Positions 24,549-33,970 of a stretch of DNA of 35,401 bases are shown here, in pieces (position 1 is the first letter of the stretch; each line of letters opens with the position of its first letter). Source of the stretch: Propionibacterium sp. (lineage in GTDB: Bacteria; Actinomycetota; Actinomycetes; Propionibacteriales; Propionibacteriaceae); contig JAAYTZ010000015.1 in NCBI GenBank assembly GCA_012517965.1, positions 1 to 35,401 of the forward strand. The letters are read 5' to 3'. Both the position numbers and the translations under genes were made by a program. The notes below the pieces were generated by a model. That model had not been told where the DNA came from. It worked only from the letters and a program-made list of their open reading frames with translations, and made no database searches.

Positions 24549-26305
24549 TCGACTCCGACCTCGCGGTCTCGGCGACCGGGCTGTTGCGGCGATTCAACGA
24601 GCTGGGGGTACTGGCATGGGCCGACGTGCACCCGGCGCTGCACCTGTGCCACCTCTACGGCGAACGCGACGAGCGGGTGGCGCTGGCGGTGGCCCTGACC
24701 GTCCGGGCGCTGCGGGCGGGATCGCTGTGCGTCGACCTGACCGAGATCGCCCAGGCCGTCGACCAGTGGGAGCGGCCGGACGAGACCGGCGAGGCCCCGC
24801 TGGCCGTGCCGCCCGACGCGTGGCCGGAGGCGGCGTCCTGGCTGGCGGCGGTGACCGCCAGCCCCGCGGTGGGCGTCGGCGACCAGGCCCCGCCCGGGCG
24901 GCCGCTGCGGCTGGCCGACGGGCTGCTCTACCTGGAGCGGTCCTTCGCCGACCAGGAGACGGTGCGCAGCGGCGTCCTCGCCCTGCTGAGCACGCGCCCC
25001 GCACCGCTGGGCCTCGTTCCCGAGGGCGCGAGCGCCGACCCCCGGTCGGCCGACCAGGACGCCGCCGTGGCGTCCGCGCTGACCGCCGGGCTGACGGTGA
25101 TCGCCGGCGGCCCCGGAACCGGCAAGACCCACGTCGTCGCGCGCATCGTCGCCGCGTTCACGGCCGGGCCGCGGCCGGCGCTGGTGGCCCTGGCCGCCCC
25201 CACCGGCAAGGCGGCCGCCCGCATGACGGAGTCGCTGCGCCGGGCGGTGCCGGCCGGGCCGCGGCCGCTGCCGGCTGCGGCCACGGTGCACCGGCTGCTC
25301 GGCTCGAAGCCGGGATCGCGGACCCGGTTCCGGCACGACGCGACCAACCCGCTCCCGCACGACGTCGTCATCGTCGACGAGGTGTCCATGGTGTCGATGA
25401 CCCTCATGGCCCGCCTGCTGTCCGCGCTCAAGCCGACGGCCCGGCTGGTGCTGGTGGGCGACCCCGATCAGCTGGCGTCGGTCGAGGCCGGCGCGGTGCT
25501 GGCCGATCTCACCGGAGCGACGACGGTGGCTCCGGCGGTGGTGCGGCTGCGACACAACTTCCGGTTCGCCGGGGTGATCCAGGAGCTGGCGTCGGCCATC
25601 CGCGAGGGGGACGCCGACCGCACGCTGGCGGTGCTGGACGGCCCCGACGCGGCGGTCCGGCTGGTGCCGCCCGACCGGGCCGGCGCCGAGTTGAGGGGGC
25701 GCTGCGTGGCCGCCGGCGGACGGGTCTTCGCGGCGGCCGCCCGCGCCGACGGCCCCGCCGCGCTCGCGGAGCTGGACGCCCACCGGCTGCTCTGCGCCCA
25801 CCGCCGCGGGCCGTTCGGCATCGCGGACTGGTCGCGCACGGTGCGGTCCTGGCTCGTCGAGGACGTGCCGGGCTTCGACGCCGAGGGCGAGTTCCACGTG
25901 GGGCGGCCGCTCATGATGACGAGCAATGCCCCCGACCTGGGGCTGTACAACGGGGACACCGGGGTGGTGCTGGCCGGCGCCGGTCAGCCGGACGCCGTGT
26001 TCGCGACCGGCGCCGGGCCCCGGCACTTCTCGCCCTACCTGCTCGACGGCCTGCAGACGGTGCACGCGATGACGATCCACAAGAGCCAGGGCAGCCAGTT
26101 CCGGCGGGTCAGCGTCGTGCTGCCACCGGTCGGCTCGCCCCTGTTGACCCGGGAGTTGCTGTACACCGCGGTCACCCGCGCCTCCGACGACGTCCTGCTC
26201 GTCGGGACCCCGGACGCCGTCCGCGCGGCCATCGCCCGGCCGGCCGCCCGCACCAGCGGGCTGCGGGGACGGCTGGACGCCGGGGCGTCCGATCGGACTG
26301 CGTGA
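24545..26305 (+). CDS. recD: RecBCD subunit RecD (5'-3' helicase)
   Basis: 586 residues, a superfamily 1B helicase and the second motor of RecBCD. The N-terminal 165 residues form the part that contacts RecC. Walker A GGPGTGKT is at 188-195, followed by LAAPTGKAAARM (motif Ia), VIVDEVSMV (motif II), LVLVGDPDQLASVEAG (motif III), and the C-terminal MTIHKSQGSQF and LLYTAVTRASDDVLLVG (motifs V and VI). The GTG start overlaps the recB stop (GTGA), with GGGAGG upstream. It converges with nudC, and the 49 bases between them hold no clean terminator hairpin. Confidence 0.95.
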   Translation: MIDSDLAVSATGLLRRFNELGVLAWADVHPALHLCHLYGERDERVALAVALTVRALRAGSLCVDLTEIAQAVDQWERPDETGEAPLAVPPDAWPEAASWLAAVTASPAVGVGDQAPPGRPLRLADGLLYLERSFADQETVRSGVLALLSTRPAPLGLVPEGASADPRSADQDAAVASALTAGLTVIAGGPGTGKTHVVARIVAAFTAGPRPALVALAAPTGKAAARMTESLRRAVPAGPRPLPAAATVHRLLGSKPGSRTRFRHDATNPLPHDVVIVDEVSMVSMTLMARLLSALKPTARLVLVGDPDQLASVEAGAVLADLTGATTVAPAVVRLRHNFRFAGVIQELASAIREGDADRTLAVLDGPDAAVRLVPPDRAGAELRGRCVAAGGRVFAAAARADGPAALAELDAHRLLCAHRRGPFGIADWSRTVRSWLVEDVPGFDAEGEFHVGRPLMMTSNAPDLGLYNGDTGVVLAGAGQPDAVFATGAGPRHFSPYLLDGLQTVHAMTIHKSQGSQFRRVSVVLPPVGSPLLTRELLYTAVTRASDDVLLVGTPDAVRAAIARPAARTSGLRGRLDAGASDRTA

Positions 26306-26354
26306 GCACGACCGGCACCCACGAGGCCGGACCCACTGCGGGCGCGGCGGGCTC

Positions 26355-27221
26355 CTAGAGCGGCAGCTCGCCGCGCCGCCACAGCCCGATCAGGGTGGCC
26401 GCGATGGACGCCGACGTGGGCGTCCCGAGGCGTTCCTCGGCGAGCAGGGCGTCGTACTCCGCCCGGCTGACGAACTGGGCCCGGTCGATCTCCACGCCGT
26501 CGACCCGGATGTCCGGCGACACCGCCCGCGCCGCGAACCCCAGCATCAGCGACCGCGGGAACGGCCACGGCTGGCTGGCGACGTACCGCACCTCCGCGAG
26601 CCGTACCCCCACCTCCTCGAACACCTCGCGGCGCACGCAGGCCTCCAGCGACTCCCCCGCGTCCACGAAGCCCGCCACCAGCGACATGCGGGCCGCGTCC
26701 CACGTGGCGTTGTGGGCGAGCAGCAGCCGGTCGTCGGCGTCCACGATCGCCGTGATGACCGCCGGGTCGGTGCGCGGGAACCGGTCCCGGACGCACGCGG
26801 GGCAGTGACGGACGTGCCCGGCCTCCCGCACGATCGTGTCGCCGCCGCAGATGCCGCAGTGCGGGGCGACCCGGTGCCAGTTGACCAGGGCCAGCGCCGT
26901 GATCGCGATGTCCCGCTCCGTGTCGCCGAGCCCGGTCACCGCGAACCGTCCGACCGCGGTCGGAGCCGGCACGGCCGGATCGTCGACGGCGAACACCCCC
27001 ATCCCGTCCACCGTGCCGACGAGCAGGTGCCGCTGATCCTCGAACTCCCCCGCCGGGGGTTCGAACCGCAGCCCGCCCTCGTCGGTCAGGGGGAGCCGAT
27101 GCTCGGCGCCGACCCGCAGCAGGCGGGCCCCCTCCCCCGACCAGAGGCCGCGCACCCAGCCGGGATCCAGCCGGGCGTCGCCCACCCGGTCGAGCGCGCT
27201 GCCCGGCACCCACAGCTCCAT
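26355..27221 (-). CDS. nudC: NAD(H) diphosphatase, Nudix family
   Basis: 288 residues. NudC cleaves NAD(H) to NMN(H) and AMP, and in several bacteria removes NAD caps from RNA. The zinc ribbon has Cys122, Cys125, Cys140 and Cys143 (HCGICGG and HCPAC). The Nudix box runs from Gly184 to Val206, with Glu190, Arg198, Glu199, Glu202 and Glu203 in place. The family-defining SQPWPFPRS at 216-224 sets it apart from other Nudix enzymes. The start is nine bases after the adnB stop, with a GGGGG ribosome-binding stretch, so it is probably the last gene of the adnA-adnB-nudC transcript. From memory nudC is also near adnB in mycobacteria. Confidence 0.95.
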   Translation of the reverse strand: MELWVPGSALDRVGDARLDPGWVRGLWSGEGARLLRVGAEHRLPLTDEGGLRFEPPAGEFEDQRHLLVGTVDGMGVFAVDDPAVPAPTAVGRFAVTGLGDTERDIAITALALVNWHRVAPHCGICGGDTIVREAGHVRHCPACVRDRFPRTDPAVITAIVDADDRLLLAHNATWDAARMSLVAGFVDAGESLEACVRREVFEEVGVRLAEVRYVASQPWPFPRSLMLGFAARAVSPDIRVDGVEIDRAQFVSRAEYDALLAEERLGTPTSASIAATLIGLWRRGELPL

Positions 27222-27230
27222 GCCCCCAAA

Positions 27231-30200
27231 CTACGGTCCCACCAGCCGACTGACCAGCGCCGTCAACTCGGCCCGACCGGGCAGCCGCTCGGGCCGGATC
27301 ACCTCGTCGGCCGCGACGTCGTAGAACACCGCGTCGACCGCCGCGGGCTCGACCCCCTGCACCTCCGCCCAGGCCAACCGGTACACCGCCAACTGCAGCG
27401 GATCGGCCCGGCGGCCCCCGCCGGTCTTCCAGTCGACCAGGTGGTAGCCGGCCCCCTCGCGGTACACCGCGTCGATCCGTCCGCGCAGCACCTGCCCGCC
27501 GAGGAAGAGCGCGAACGGCACCTCGCAGGCCAGCGGCACCCGCTCGCCGTAGCGGCCGGCCACGAACCGCTCGATCAGCCGCGCGACCGGCGCCTCCACC
27601 TCCTCGGGATCCGGCTCGTCGGCCAGCAGGGACGCCGCCGTGCCGAACCGGCGCTGCAGCCACGCGTGGAACGCCTCGCCGGTCCGGGTGGCCCGGCTGG
27701 GCTGCCTGGGCATGGGGCGCAGCAGGTCCGCCAGGTACCCCTCCGGATCGGCGTTCAGCGCCATCAGCGCCGTCGCCGACAGGTAGGGCGGCGTCACCCG
27801 GCCCGGACGCCCCCGGCGCAACGCGCGCGCCTCGGCCAGCAGCACCTCGGCGGCGGCGTCCCACTCGGCCACCACCGCCTCGTCGTCGAGCGTCGCGACC
27901 TCGTCGGCGGGCCAGCCCGCGCCCCCGGCGTGGGCGGCGCGGAGGCGTCCGATCTCGGCGGCGACGGCCAGGCGCCGCTCCCGGGCCGCCTCGTCCAGCC
28001 GGACCGGCCACGGCAGGGTGGCGGGCCCGCCGTCCAGCGGATTGGCCGGCGACGGGGCCTCGGCCACGAGGCGGCCGCCGGCGTGGGCGTCCAGGGTGCG
28101 CAGGTAGTCCGACGGGGGCCGCGGCCGGCTCAGCCCGGGGGCCCAGGTGTGCGTGGTGGCCACCAGGTGCTGCCGGGCCCGGGTCACGGCCACGTACGCC
28201 AGCCGGTCGTCGCCCTTGCGCAGCTCGTCCTTCAGGGCGGCGTCGTACTCCTTGAGGGCGGCGTCCGTGACGTCGGCCAGCTGCGGCACGGACGCCGCGT
28301 CGCCCCGCAGCGCGGCGGGCAGCACCCCCGCGTTCTTCACCCAGTTGTCGGTGACCCGGCCCCCCGGGAAGACGCCCTCCGCGAGCGCCGGCAGGAACAC
28401 GAGGTCCCACTCCAGGCCCTTGGCCTTGTGGATCGTCATCAGCTTCACCGAGTCCTCGTCGGAGACGACGGCCTGCTCCAGGCCGGCGCCGTGCTCGGCC
28501 TCGGCCCGCAGATAGCCCAGCAGCCCGCCCAGCGAGCCGTCGCCGTCCACGTCGACGTACGCCGACACGGCCGCCACGAAGGCGTCGAGCTGCCGGCCGC
28601 CGTCCGGCCCGCGCACGGCCAGCTCCACCTCCAACCCCAGGGCGGCGATCACCCGGCGCACCAGGTCCGTCACCGGCTCTCCGACGTGGCGGCGGAGGGC
28701 GCGCAGCTCGGCGGCGCAGGCGCGGATCCGCCGCAGCCCCTCCTCGGAGTAGCCCTCGCCCGGGTCGTCCAGCGCCTCGGCCAGCGAGATGACGCTCGCC
28801 GGCTCCGCCTGAGCCAGCGTGACAGCCACGTCGGCGACGAAGTCCGCCCCCTCCGGACGCGTCATCCCCGCCAGTTCGGCCGCCCGCCGGCCGAGGGTGC
28901 GCAGATCCGCCGGGCCGAGCGCCCACCGCGGGCCCGTCAGCACGCGCACCAGGTCGGGGTTCGCCGTGACGTCGCCCAGCACCCGCAGCACCGCCACCAC
29001 GTCGGCCACCTCGGGCACGTCGAGCAGCCCGTCGAGCCCCACGATCTCGACCGGCACGTCCCGGTCGCGCAGCGCCGCGTACAGCGGACGGATCGTGGCG
29101 TTCCGCCGGGTCAGCACGGCGATGTCCCGCCAGCGCCGCACCTGGCCCGCGTCGTGGGCGGCCACGATACGGTCCGCGATCCAGTCGATCTCGGCGGGCA
29201 GCGTGTCGAAGGACGCCGTCACGATGTCGCCCGGGGGCGTTCCGGCGGGGGCGACGAGGTCCACGTCGAGCCCCTCCCACTGCAGGTCGGGATCGAGCCG
29301 CAGGGACGCCGACAGCGCGTTCGCGGCGTCCAGGATGCGCTGGCCCGAACGACGGTTGACGGTGAGCGGGTACGCGGGGGCGGGCGTCCCGTCGACCCGC
29401 GGGAAGGCGGAAGCGAACGTGATGATGTTGGCTGCCGCGGCCCCCCGCCAGCCGTAGATCGCCTGGCAGGGGTCGCCGACCGCGGTGACCGGGTGGCCGA
29501 GGCCGTCGCCCGGCGTCGCCCCCGAGAACAACGCCTGCAGCAACTGGGCCTGCGCCGACGACGTGTCCTGGTACTCGTCGAGCAGCACCACCCGGAACTG
29601 GGCGCGCAGCGCCGCCGAGACCTCGGGCACCTCGCGGGCCAGCCGGGCGGCGACCGCCATCTGGTCCGCGAACTCCACCGTCCCGCGCTCCCGCTTCAAG
29701 CGCTGGTACGCCTCGGTGAGCCCCACCAGCTCCACGCGCTCGCCGGCCTTCGCGACCGCCTCCCGGAGGGACGCGTACATCTGGCGGCGGTTGTTGAGCG
29801 GCGCCGACAGCGCCTCGGCGACGAAGGCCTCCGACTCGGCCCGCACCTCGGCCGGACGGGCCAGATGCGAGGTCAGGTCGCCGTCGAGCCGCAGCACCTG
29901 ATCGGTGACCGAGTCGGGCTTGAGGCGCGAAAGGTGCCGGAAGGGACCGGGCTCCGCCGCCACCACCCGGGACGCCAGCCGGAACCGGGCCGCCCCCGTG
30001 ATCATGCGAGCCTCACCCTCGACACCCAGCCGCAACCCGTGATCGTTGACGAGCCGGGCCGCGAAGGCGTCGTACGTCATCACCAGCTGCTCGCCGGCGT
30101 CGTCGATGCCGTCGGTGTCGATGGCCCCGGACGCCAGCAGGGCCGCCCGAATCCGCGCCGACAGCTCGGCCGCCGCCTTCCGGGTGAAGGTGAGCCCCAG

Positions 30201-30395
30201 CACCTCCTCGGGCCGCACCTGACCGGTGAGCACGAGCCAGACCACCCGGGCCGCCATGACCGTGGTCTTGCCGGACCCCGCGCCCGCGATGATGACCCCC
30301 GGCTCCAGGGGGGCGCAGATCGCGTCGAGTTGCTGCTCGCTGAACGGGATGCGGAGCAGGCCGGCGAGTTCGACCCGCGCAGCCGCGGCGCTCAT
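27231..30395 (-). CDS. adnB: AdnB-type motor-nuclease subunit
   Basis: 1054 residues: an N-terminal superfamily 1A helicase and a C-terminal RecB-type nuclease. Walker A GAGSGKT is at 38-44, motif II VVLLDEYQDTSSAQ, motif III GDPCQAIYGWRGA, motif V MTIHKAKGLEWDLVFLP and motif VI RLAYVAVTRARQHL, all canonical. The nuclease has GEAFHAWL, RGRIDAVY, VDWKTGG and QLAVYRLAWAE. In mycobacteria AdnAB is a heterodimer that resects double-strand breaks, with AdnB as the main motor. The ATG at 30395 overlaps the adnA stop (ATGA). The open frame continues upstream, but that part is shadow sequence of adnA. Confidence 0.93.
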   Translation of the reverse strand: MSAAAARVELAGLLRIPFSEQQLDAICAPLEPGVIIAGAGSGKTTVMAARVVWLVLTGQVRPEEVLGLTFTRKAAAELSARIRAALLASGAIDTDGIDDAGEQLVMTYDAFAARLVNDHGLRLGVEGEARMITGAARFRLASRVVAAEPGPFRHLSRLKPDSVTDQVLRLDGDLTSHLARPAEVRAESEAFVAEALSAPLNNRRQMYASLREAVAKAGERVELVGLTEAYQRLKRERGTVEFADQMAVAARLAREVPEVSAALRAQFRVVLLDEYQDTSSAQAQLLQALFSGATPGDGLGHPVTAVGDPCQAIYGWRGAAAANIITFASAFPRVDGTPAPAYPLTVNRRSGQRILDAANALSASLRLDPDLQWEGLDVDLVAPAGTPPGDIVTASFDTLPAEIDWIADRIVAAHDAGQVRRWRDIAVLTRRNATIRPLYAALRDRDVPVEIVGLDGLLDVPEVADVVAVLRVLGDVTANPDLVRVLTGPRWALGPADLRTLGRRAAELAGMTRPEGADFVADVAVTLAQAEPASVISLAEALDDPGEGYSEEGLRRIRACAAELRALRRHVGEPVTDLVRRVIAALGLEVELAVRGPDGGRQLDAFVAAVSAYVDVDGDGSLGGLLGYLRAEAEHGAGLEQAVVSDEDSVKLMTIHKAKGLEWDLVFLPALAEGVFPGGRVTDNWVKNAGVLPAALRGDAASVPQLADVTDAALKEYDAALKDELRKGDDRLAYVAVTRARQHLVATTHTWAPGLSRPRPPSDYLRTLDAHAGGRLVAEAPSPANPLDGGPATLPWPVRLDEAARERRLAVAAEIGRLRAAHAGGAGWPADEVATLDDEAVVAEWDAAAEVLLAEARALRRGRPGRVTPPYLSATALMALNADPEGYLADLLRPMPRQPSRATRTGEAFHAWLQRRFGTAASLLADEPDPEEVEAPVARLIERFVAGRYGERVPLACEVPFALFLGGQVLRGRIDAVYREGAGYHLVDWKTGGGRRADPLQLAVYRLAWAEVQGVEPAAVDAVFYDVAADEVIRPERLPGRAELTALVSRLVGP

Positions 30396-33300
30396 GCGAT
30401 CACCTGACCCGACCGCGCCGGGCAGCTGCCCGCGAACGCGCACCGCTGGCAGTGTCCGCCGGGGGTCGCGTCGAACCGGCCCGCCCTGATCGTCGCGCAG
30501 GCCCGGGCGAGCCGGTGGTGCACCCACGTCGGGAAGGCCCGCTCCTCCGGGTCGTCGGTGAGGTGGGGGCAATCGGCGAGGGACGGCTGCGTGAAGACCT
30601 TGGGGTAGTCGTCGTCGCCGAGCCGCAGGTACACCAACTGGCCGCCGCCGCTGCCGGCGCAGGGCCCGAACGCTCCCGCCTCGATCGCCACCTGGTAGGC
30701 GCCGAGCTGCTCCGACGCCGCCGCCTCGGCGACGGTGGGGGCGGTCCGCCCGGACTTGAAGTCGACCACCCGCAGGCGCCCGTCGGCGGCCCGCTCCAGC
30801 CGGTCGACCGTGCCGACGAGGGTCACCGGCTCGCCGGCGACGTCGACGGTCGCCGTGAACGGCACCTCGACCCCGACCACCTCGGCGGAGTCGTTGGCCT
30901 CCTGCCAGCCCATGAACCGGTTGACGGCCTGCTCGGCGGCCACCCGCTCCGACGCGCTGAACCACGGCGCCGGGAACGGGATGCCCTCCCACACCCGATC
31001 GAGGTACTCCAGGGCGTTCTCGGCCGTCAGCCCCTCGACGAGGGCGTGCTGGGCGAGGGCGTGGATCACGGTGCCCAGCAGCGCCGAACTCGAGCGCGGC
31101 GGCTCCGCCCGGGCCTCCCGGGCCAGGAAGTACTGGCGCGGGCACTGCAGCACCGACGCCAACTGGCTGGGCGACAGCACGACGGGCGCGTCGCCGCCCC
31201 GCGGCGCTTCCAGCGACGTGGGGGCCCGGACGCCCCACCAGCGCTCCGGGTCGGCGTCCGGCACGAGCGGCCGCCCCTCGTCGTCCACGGCGGACGCCAG
31301 GCGGGCCAGCCGCGTCACGGCCGCCGCGCGCAACTCGGCCGACCGCGTCTCGTCGACCGCGGCCCGGCGCAGCGCGGCCACCAGGGCCCGCAGCGTGTGC
31401 AGGCGCGGCTCCGCCCGGAGGACGTGCCGCGCGGGCACCCCGAGCTCGCCCAGGAACCGGGACGGCTGGTCGGCCTCGCCCTCGGTGCCCGCCACCGCGG
31501 TCACCAGCAGGCGTTCGGAGGCCCGGGTCACCGCAAGCAGGAAGAGCCGCCGCTCGTTCGCGACCAAGTCGCGGGTCGTCACGCCCGGCCCCAGGCCCGC
31601 GCTGGTCAGCCGCTGCGGGTCGAACAGCGAGCCGCGCCGGCGGACGTCCGGCCACACCCCCTCCTGCGCCCCCGCCACCACAACGAACCGCCACTGCCGG
31701 CCCTTGGCCCGATGCGCCGTCAGCAACCGGACGCCGCGGCCCCGGACCGCCGACTCCCGTTCCAGGTCGGCGGGGATCTCCTGCGCCGCCACCTCGGCGA
31801 GGAACGCCCGGACGCCGCCCACCCCCGCCGGCGCCTGGGACGCACGGGCCAGGTCGAACAGAGCCACCACCGCGTCCAGGTCGCGGTCGGCCGCGGGGGC
31901 GGCGTCCCCCCCGGCCAGCGCGGCGGCGCGCAGCGCCGCCGGCCAAGGGGTACCCCCCCACAGGACCCACAGCACCTCGTCCGGACGCCGGCCCGCCGCG
32001 ACGGCCGCCCGGGCGCGAGCCAGCACGGCGCGCCGCTCCGCCAGCAGGCTCAGCACCTCGACGGCGTCGTCCGGCTCGGGGAGCGGACCGCCGTTCAGGG
32101 CGTCGGCGATCAGGTCGCCCGCGGTGCGCCCCGCGGTGGACTCGCCGCGCGCCGCGGCGTCCGACCGCAGCAGCCGGCCGAGCACGCGGAGCGCGAGGGC
32201 GTCCAGGCCGCCCCAGCCCGACGTCAGCAGCCGCACGGCCTCCTCCGCGTCGGCACCGCCGTCGCGCGCGGCCAACTCCAGGGCCAGCAGCAGGGGCCGC
32301 ACCGCCAGCTCGTCGGCCAGGCCGATCTCGTCCCCGGCGACCTCGACGGGGATCGCGGCATCGGTCAGGGCGCGGCTCAGCGCCGGGATCTGCTGCCGGC
32401 CCGCCCGGACCAGCACCGCCATGTCCGCCCACGGGACGCCGCCCTCCAGGTGCGCCGCCCGCAGCTCGGCGGCGATGTGCCGGGTCTGGGCCGCCTCGTC
32501 CGGAAACGTCACCACCTCGACCAGCCCCCGCCCCGGCGCCGCGACCGGATCGCGGTAGGCGGCCAGCACGGCCGCGCCGACGGCGGGCCCGGGCAGCCGC
32601 GCCGCCACCCCCCGGGCCGCGCCGCCGATCGCCGCCGGCCCCCGGTGCCGGACGCCGAGGGTCGCCACCTCGCCCCCGAACAGCCGCTCGAAGTCGCCCA
32701 CCCCCCGCGGGTGAGCCCCGCGGAACCGGTAGATCGCCGTGTCGGGGTCGGCGAACGCCACGAACGCGGGCCCCGGCTCGGCACCGAGCGCCGGCGCCGG
32801 CACCAGCGAGCGCACCAGCGCCAACTGCGCGGGATCCAGCTCGGCGTACTCGTCGACGTACACCGCGCCGAACTCGCCCCGCACGGCGTCCAGCACCTCC
32901 GGCCGCCCCAGCAGGATGCGCGTCCGGTGGACGAGTTCGGCGTAGTCGAGGACACCCTCGGCGTCCAGGACGTCGAGGTACTCGCCCATGAAGACCCCCA
33001 GGCTCAGCCAGGCCGGCTCCGCGGCCGCGGCGCCGGCGGCCGCGAGGTCGTCGGGGTCGAAGCCGAGCTGCCGCGCCCGGGCCAGGGCGGCCCGGGCCTG
33101 CCGGGCGAAGGCGCGGGTGCCGAAGGCCGCCGCCAGCGACTCGGGCCACAGCCCCGCCCCGCGGCCGGCGAGCAGCTCACGGAGCCGGAACTCCTGTTCG
33201 GGGGCCGTGAGCAGGCGGGGCGCGGCGTCCTCGGGATCGCCGTGCCGGGTCAGCAGTGCCAGGCACAGCGCATGCAGCGTCAGCGCGGCCGGCTGCAGGC

Positions 33301-33514
33301 TCGTCCGCCCCGAGGCCCGGATCACGCGGTCGCGCACCTCGGACGCCGCCTGGCGCGTCAGGCACAGGGCCAGCGCCGGCGCCGCCCCCGCGCGCAGCCG
33401 GCGCGCCACCAACTCCACCAACAGCGCGGTCTTGCCGGTGCCGGCAGCCCCGAGCACCAGCAGGGGCCGGCCGCGGTGGTCGAGCACCCGCTGCTGCGAG
33501 GGGTCCGGTGTCAT
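30392..33514 (-). CDS. adnA: AdnA-type motor-nuclease subunit
   Basis: 1040 residues. Walker A GAAGTGKT is at 22-29, and motif VI is RRLFLLAVTRASERLL. Motifs II and III are unusual: DEYAELDPAQ where DEYQD is usual, and ADPDTAIYRFRGA where GDPxQAIYxFRGA is usual, so two glutamines typical of the ATP site are missing. The C-terminal nuclease domain has GTVIHALAQHAL, GTVDRLE, VVDFKSGR and EQLGAYQVA. Four cysteines (one in VLQCPRQYF, three in HCQRCAFAGSCP) form the AddB-like iron-sulphur cluster pattern. I chose the ATG at 33514; GTG one codon earlier is possible. No obvious Shine-Dalgarno sequence precedes it. Confidence 0.92.
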   Translation of the reverse strand: MTPDPSQQRVLDHRGRPLLVLGAAGTGKTALLVELVARRLRAGAAPALALCLTRQAASEVRDRVIRASGRTSLQPAALTLHALCLALLTRHGDPEDAAPRLLTAPEQEFRLRELLAGRGAGLWPESLAAAFGTRAFARQARAALARARQLGFDPDDLAAAGAAAAEPAWLSLGVFMGEYLDVLDAEGVLDYAELVHRTRILLGRPEVLDAVRGEFGAVYVDEYAELDPAQLALVRSLVPAPALGAEPGPAFVAFADPDTAIYRFRGAHPRGVGDFERLFGGEVATLGVRHRGPAAIGGAARGVAARLPGPAVGAAVLAAYRDPVAAPGRGLVEVVTFPDEAAQTRHIAAELRAAHLEGGVPWADMAVLVRAGRQQIPALSRALTDAAIPVEVAGDEIGLADELAVRPLLLALELAARDGGADAEEAVRLLTSGWGGLDALALRVLGRLLRSDAAARGESTAGRTAGDLIADALNGGPLPEPDDAVEVLSLLAERRAVLARARAAVAAGRRPDEVLWVLWGGTPWPAALRAAALAGGDAAPAADRDLDAVVALFDLARASQAPAGVGGVRAFLAEVAAQEIPADLERESAVRGRGVRLLTAHRAKGRQWRFVVVAGAQEGVWPDVRRRGSLFDPQRLTSAGLGPGVTTRDLVANERRLFLLAVTRASERLLVTAVAGTEGEADQPSRFLGELGVPARHVLRAEPRLHTLRALVAALRRAAVDETRSAELRAAAVTRLARLASAVDDEGRPLVPDADPERWWGVRAPTSLEAPRGGDAPVVLSPSQLASVLQCPRQYFLAREARAEPPRSSSALLGTVIHALAQHALVEGLTAENALEYLDRVWEGIPFPAPWFSASERVAAEQAVNRFMGWQEANDSAEVVGVEVPFTATVDVAGEPVTLVGTVDRLERAADGRLRVVDFKSGRTAPTVAEAAASEQLGAYQVAIEAGAFGPCAGSGGGQLVYLRLGDDDYPKVFTQPSLADCPHLTDDPEERAFPTWVHHRLARACATIRAGRFDATPGGHCQRCAFAGSCPARSGQVIA

Positions 33515-33594
33515 CACGCGCCCGATTCCACCACAGGGGTCCGACAAAACGCCGCGAGGGCCTGGGTCGGCGCGGCGCCGTTGGGCCCCCTCGC

Positions 33595-33600
33595 TAGAGT
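33595..33600 (+). promoter_or_regulatory. -10 box of the DUF3107 gene
   Basis: TAGAGT, the same hexamer as upstream of the zinc-ribbon gene, lies 37 bases before the ATG at 33638, with GGAGGA as ribosome-binding site in between. No -35 is clear. The remaining bases back to the adnA start (33515-33594) show no other signal. Confidence 0.45.
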
Positions 33601-33637
33601 GAGGGCGATTCGCCCAGGACCCACCGGAGGAGCCAGC

Positions 33638-33862
33638 ATGGAAGTCAAGGTCGGCATTCAGCACGTGCAGCGTGAGATCACCGTCGAGATCGACGAGTCG
33701 GCCGCCGAGCTCGAGCGCCGCCTGGTCGAGGCGCTCGCAGGCTCCCAGGTGCTGCGGCTGTCCGACACCAAGGGCCGTGCGGTCCTGATCCCCACCGCCA
33801 CCATCGCCTACATCGACCTGGGCGTCGAGCACCCCCGGCCGGTCGGATTCGGCGTCGTCTGA
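33638..33862 (+). CDS. DUF3107 family protein
   Basis: 74 residues, a small actinobacterial protein whose mycobacterial relative (Rv3208A, TB9.4, from memory) lies near the same DEAD-box helicase. The sequence reads as strand-strand-helix-strand (MEVKVGIQHVQREITVEID, an ESAAELERRLVEAL helix, then GRAVLIPTATIAYIDLG), a compact fold with no catalytic motif visible. A good GGAGGA ribosome-binding site precedes the ATG. Function is unknown. A strong hairpin begins 16 bases after its stop. Confidence 0.88.
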   Translation: MEVKVGIQHVQREITVEIDESAAELERRLVEALAGSQVLRLSDTKGRAVLIPTATIAYIDLGVEHPRPVGFGVV

Positions 33863-33877
33863 GCCAGGCGGTAGGCT

Positions 33878-33970
33878 GGTCGGGCACGCACCCCAGGTGC
33901 GTCCCCGACCGCGCCCGCCACGGCGCAGCGGTCGGGTCGATCCCGGGCCGGTTCTTGCGAGCCGGCAAGA
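33878..33970 (+). promoter_or_regulatory. Structured leader of the DEAD-box helicase with alternative pairings
   Basis: Four segments can pair in competing ways. A (GGTCGGG, 33878-33884) pairs with B (CCCGACC, 33904-33910), extended inward by ACGCACC/GGTGCGT around a 3-base loop. B, extended to 33912, also pairs perfectly over 9 bases with C (GCGGTCGGG, 33928-33936). C can in turn pair with D (33942-33949) around a 5-base loop. A further hairpin, TCTTGC/GCAAGA (33953-33970), ends just before the AAAGG ribosome-binding site. The A:B hairpin alone could end the DUF3107 transcript. A -10-like TAGGCT lies at 33872-33877; a start from it would fall near the end of A. Confidence 0.5.
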
